From assembly GCF_009792295.1 (NCBI RefSeq), contig NZ_CP039934.1, forward strand, positions 702,501-766,500: a stretch of DNA of 64,000 nt, given 5' to 3'. Of the stretch, positions 62,679 through 64,000 are shown piece after piece (positions within the stretch are counted from its first letter, which is position 1; every line of letters starts with the position of its first letter). The position numbers and the translations under genes were made by a program. A model generated the notes under the pieces. That model was not told the DNA's origin. It did not search any database and worked only from the letters and a program-made list of their open reading frames with translations. This DNA is from Myroides fluvii. GTDB lineage: Bacteria > Bacteroidota > Bacteroidia > Flavobacteriales > Flavobacteriaceae.

Positions 62679-62906
62679 ATGAAAAAAATCGCATTAAGCA
62701 TTGCTTTAGTAGCTATGATGGGAGTATCTTTTGTTTCTTGTAAAGACACTGCAAAAGAACCAGCTCAAGAAGAAGTAACAACTACAGAAGAAGTAGCTCC
62801 AATCGAGGAAGCTCCTGCAACTGAAGAAGTTGTAACTGAAGAGGCTCCTGCTACAGAAGAAGCTCCTGCTACAGAAGCTCCAGCTACAGAAGAAGTTGCT
62901 AAATAA
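62679..62906 (+). CDS. Low-complexity Ala/Pro/Thr/Glu lipoprotein, 75 aa
   Basis: A lipoprotein signal (IALSIALVAMMGVSFVSC, Cys near residue 21) is followed by about 50 residues made almost only of Glu, Ala, Thr, Pro and Val in repeats of the kind EEAPATEE. The mature part must be disordered and strongly acidic. A TATATTTG box at 62634-62641 and a terminator downstream support expression. Similar Glu-rich small lipoproteins occur across Flavobacteriaceae without known function. Repeat number may vary between strains. Confidence 0.75.
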   Translation: MKKIALSIALVAMMGVSFVSCKDTAKEPAQEEVTTTEEVAPIEEAPATEEVVTEEAPATEEAPATEAPATEEVAK

Positions 62907-62920
62907 TTTTAGCTAGCAAT

Positions 62921-62955
62921 AAAAAAGCTCCCACAAGGTGGGAGCTTTTCTTTTT
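62921..62955. terminator. Bidirectional terminator
   Basis: AAAAGCTCCCAC / GTGGGAGCTTTT with a 3-base loop and T-rich right flank lies between the converging lipoprotein and GH3 genes. Confidence 0.85.
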
Positions 62956-62971
62956 TATATCCTTTCCATTT

Positions 62972-64000
62972 TTACTTATTCAAGACTAATAATTCTTCTA
63001 GAATTTTTCTTTCATTCGATAAACGAGGTACTTTGTGTTGTCCTCCTAATTTATCACTTCCCTTTAACCAATCGTAAAATAATCCTTGACGCGCCTGATG
63101 TAAAACCAATGGATTTAAGGTCATATTGTTATATCGCTTAGCCTCATAATCTGAATTGACTTCTTGAAGACATTGATCTAATACTTCTGAAAACTTATTT
63201 AAATCGCGAGGAGCTTTAGTGAACTCTACAATCCATTCATGTGCTCCTTTTTCTGTTCCTGCCATAAAAATAGGGGCAACTGTATATTCGGCCATTTCTA
63301 CTTGAAATAAAGAACAAGCTTTCGCCAAAGCGCGATCTGTATTTTCTACCATCAACTCTTCACCAAATACATTAATGTGATGCTTCGTTCTTCCGGTGAT
63401 CTTAATTCGATAGGGCAATAAACTCGTAAAACGAACCGTATCTCCAATCAAATAGCGCACTAAACCAGCATTCGTAGTAATTAACATGGCGTAGTTCTTT
63501 CCTATTTCAACATCCCTTAGAGCAATGATTCGCTGAGCACTCGTACCAAAAGTATCCATAGGGATAAACTCATAGAAAATACCATAGTCTAACATCAAGA
63601 GCAATTCATTGCAGCCATTTTGATCTTGAATAGCAAAAAACCCTTCTGAAGCATTGTAGATTTCGTAATACTTGAAGTCACCACTAGGCAGTAATTTTTG
63701 GTATTGCTCTCTATAGGGCTCAAAACTCACTCCGCCGTGAAAATAAACTTCTGCGTTTGGCCATAAATCTAATAAACTTCCTTTTCCTGATTCTTGCATA
63801 ATCTTATTAAAAAGAACCAACATCCAGGAGGGAACACCCATAAAACTCGTTACATTTTCATTTTGCACTTCCTTAATAATCGCATTCATTTTAGTTTCCC
63901 ATTCTGCCATCAACGAAGTTTTATTGGAAGGCGTACTACTAAACTCCGCCCAAAAAGGCATATTATCGATTAAAATAGCAGATAAATCACCAAAAATCGT
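62972..64000 (-). CDS. GH3 (auxin-responsive promoter) family protein, 5' end cut by window
   Basis: The frame is open through position 64000 without a start, so at least 343 C-terminal residues are visible and the N-terminal part lies outside. The visible part has the adenylate-forming-like GH3 blocks: TSFMGVPSWMLVLF, EVYFHGGVSFEPYREQY, YEIYNASEGFFAIQ (the acceptor/ATP motif) and VRYLIGDTVRFTSLLPYRIKITGRTKHHINVFGEELM, the usual Y-x-x-GD and GR hinge. Plant homologues conjugate amino acids to hormones; the substrate of bacterial ones is unknown. The gene is common in Flavobacteriaceae. Confidence 0.9.
   Translation of the reverse strand, partial: TIFGDLSAILIDNMPFWAEFSSTPSNKTSLMAEWETKMNAIIKEVQNENVTSFMGVPSWMLVLFNKIMQESGKGSLLDLWPNAEVYFHGGVSFEPYREQYQKLLPSGDFKYYEIYNASEGFFAIQDQNGCNELLLMLDYGIFYEFIPMDTFGTSAQRIIALRDVEIGKNYAMLITTNAGLVRYLIGDTVRFTSLLPYRIKITGRTKHHINVFGEELMVENTDRALAKACSLFQVEMAEYTVAPIFMAGTEKGAHEWIVEFTKAPRDLNKFSEVLDQCLQEVNSDYEAKRYNNMTLNPLVLHQARQGLFYDWLKGSDKLGGQHKVPRLSNERKILEELLVLNK

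Overview
The window is chromosomal DNA of a Bacteroidota member, almost certainly Flavobacteriaceae. The evidence is low GC, Bacteroidota-type promoters (TTG, about 20 bases, TAnnTTTG) in place of sigma70 boxes, few Shine-Dalgarno sequences, and family-typical genes: gliding ABC ATPase GldA, type IX secretion protein PorT, a TamL-like BamA protein, DUF5686, 2TM, a DAHP synthase-chorismate mutase fusion and an S46 dipeptidyl-peptidase. A Myroides-like species is my best guess for genus, at low confidence.

Layout. 0-7 kb: a YjgR-type ATPase, then the tryptophan-catabolic enzymes kynurenine 3-monooxygenase and kynureninase flanking an arginase-fold hydrolase, then queA. 7-11 kb: a tight minus-strand run of aroA, a MazG-like pyrophosphohydrolase, a small membrane protein, dtd and a DUF3857/transglutaminase protein. 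11-17 kb: an unknown lipoprotein, rsgA, the shikimate-entry fusion, a TSUP exporter with DUF1634 partner, and gldA. 17-23 kb: a compact minus-strand nucleotide/folate cluster (DUF151 nuclease, thyA, 2TM, folA, a secreted protein, deoxynucleoside kinase) and etfBA. 23-26 kb is the least ordinary part: a D-Ala-D-Ala ligase preceded by a clear fragment of a serine-hydroxymethyltransferase-like gene, a short exported ORF, and about 770 bp of decayed DNA. 26-39 kb: pdhB, DUF5686, ppa, an alanine/sodium symporter, a GNAT acetyltransferase, menG-porT, trmH, tamL, fbaA, accD. 39.6-40.2 kb: four tandem units of 105-138 bp. 40-49 kb: an ABC permease, purH and the elongasome operon mreBCD-mrdA-rodA ending in a small secreted coiled-coil protein. 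49.3-49.6 kb: three identical tRNA-Phe genes with a good promoter and terminator. 49.7-64 kb: coaX, an outer-membrane barrel protein, lptC, a PpiD/SurA-type isomerase, fabD, a Bcr/CflA-type MFS pump, a sugar aminotransferase, Kdo transferase, a DPP11-like peptidase, a low-complexity lipoprotein and a GH3-family protein cut by the window edge.

Most of the window is core metabolism and envelope biogenesis. I saw no prophage, CRISPR array, intact insertion sequence, rRNA operon or recognisable defence system. The best candidates for a second look are the SHMT-like remnant in front of ddl with the adjacent gene-poor tract, the tandem repeat array downstream of accD, the AccD zinc-ribbon loss, and several unknown exported or membrane proteins in conserved-looking contexts. 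Functional calls rest on motif recognition by eye; no database search was run.
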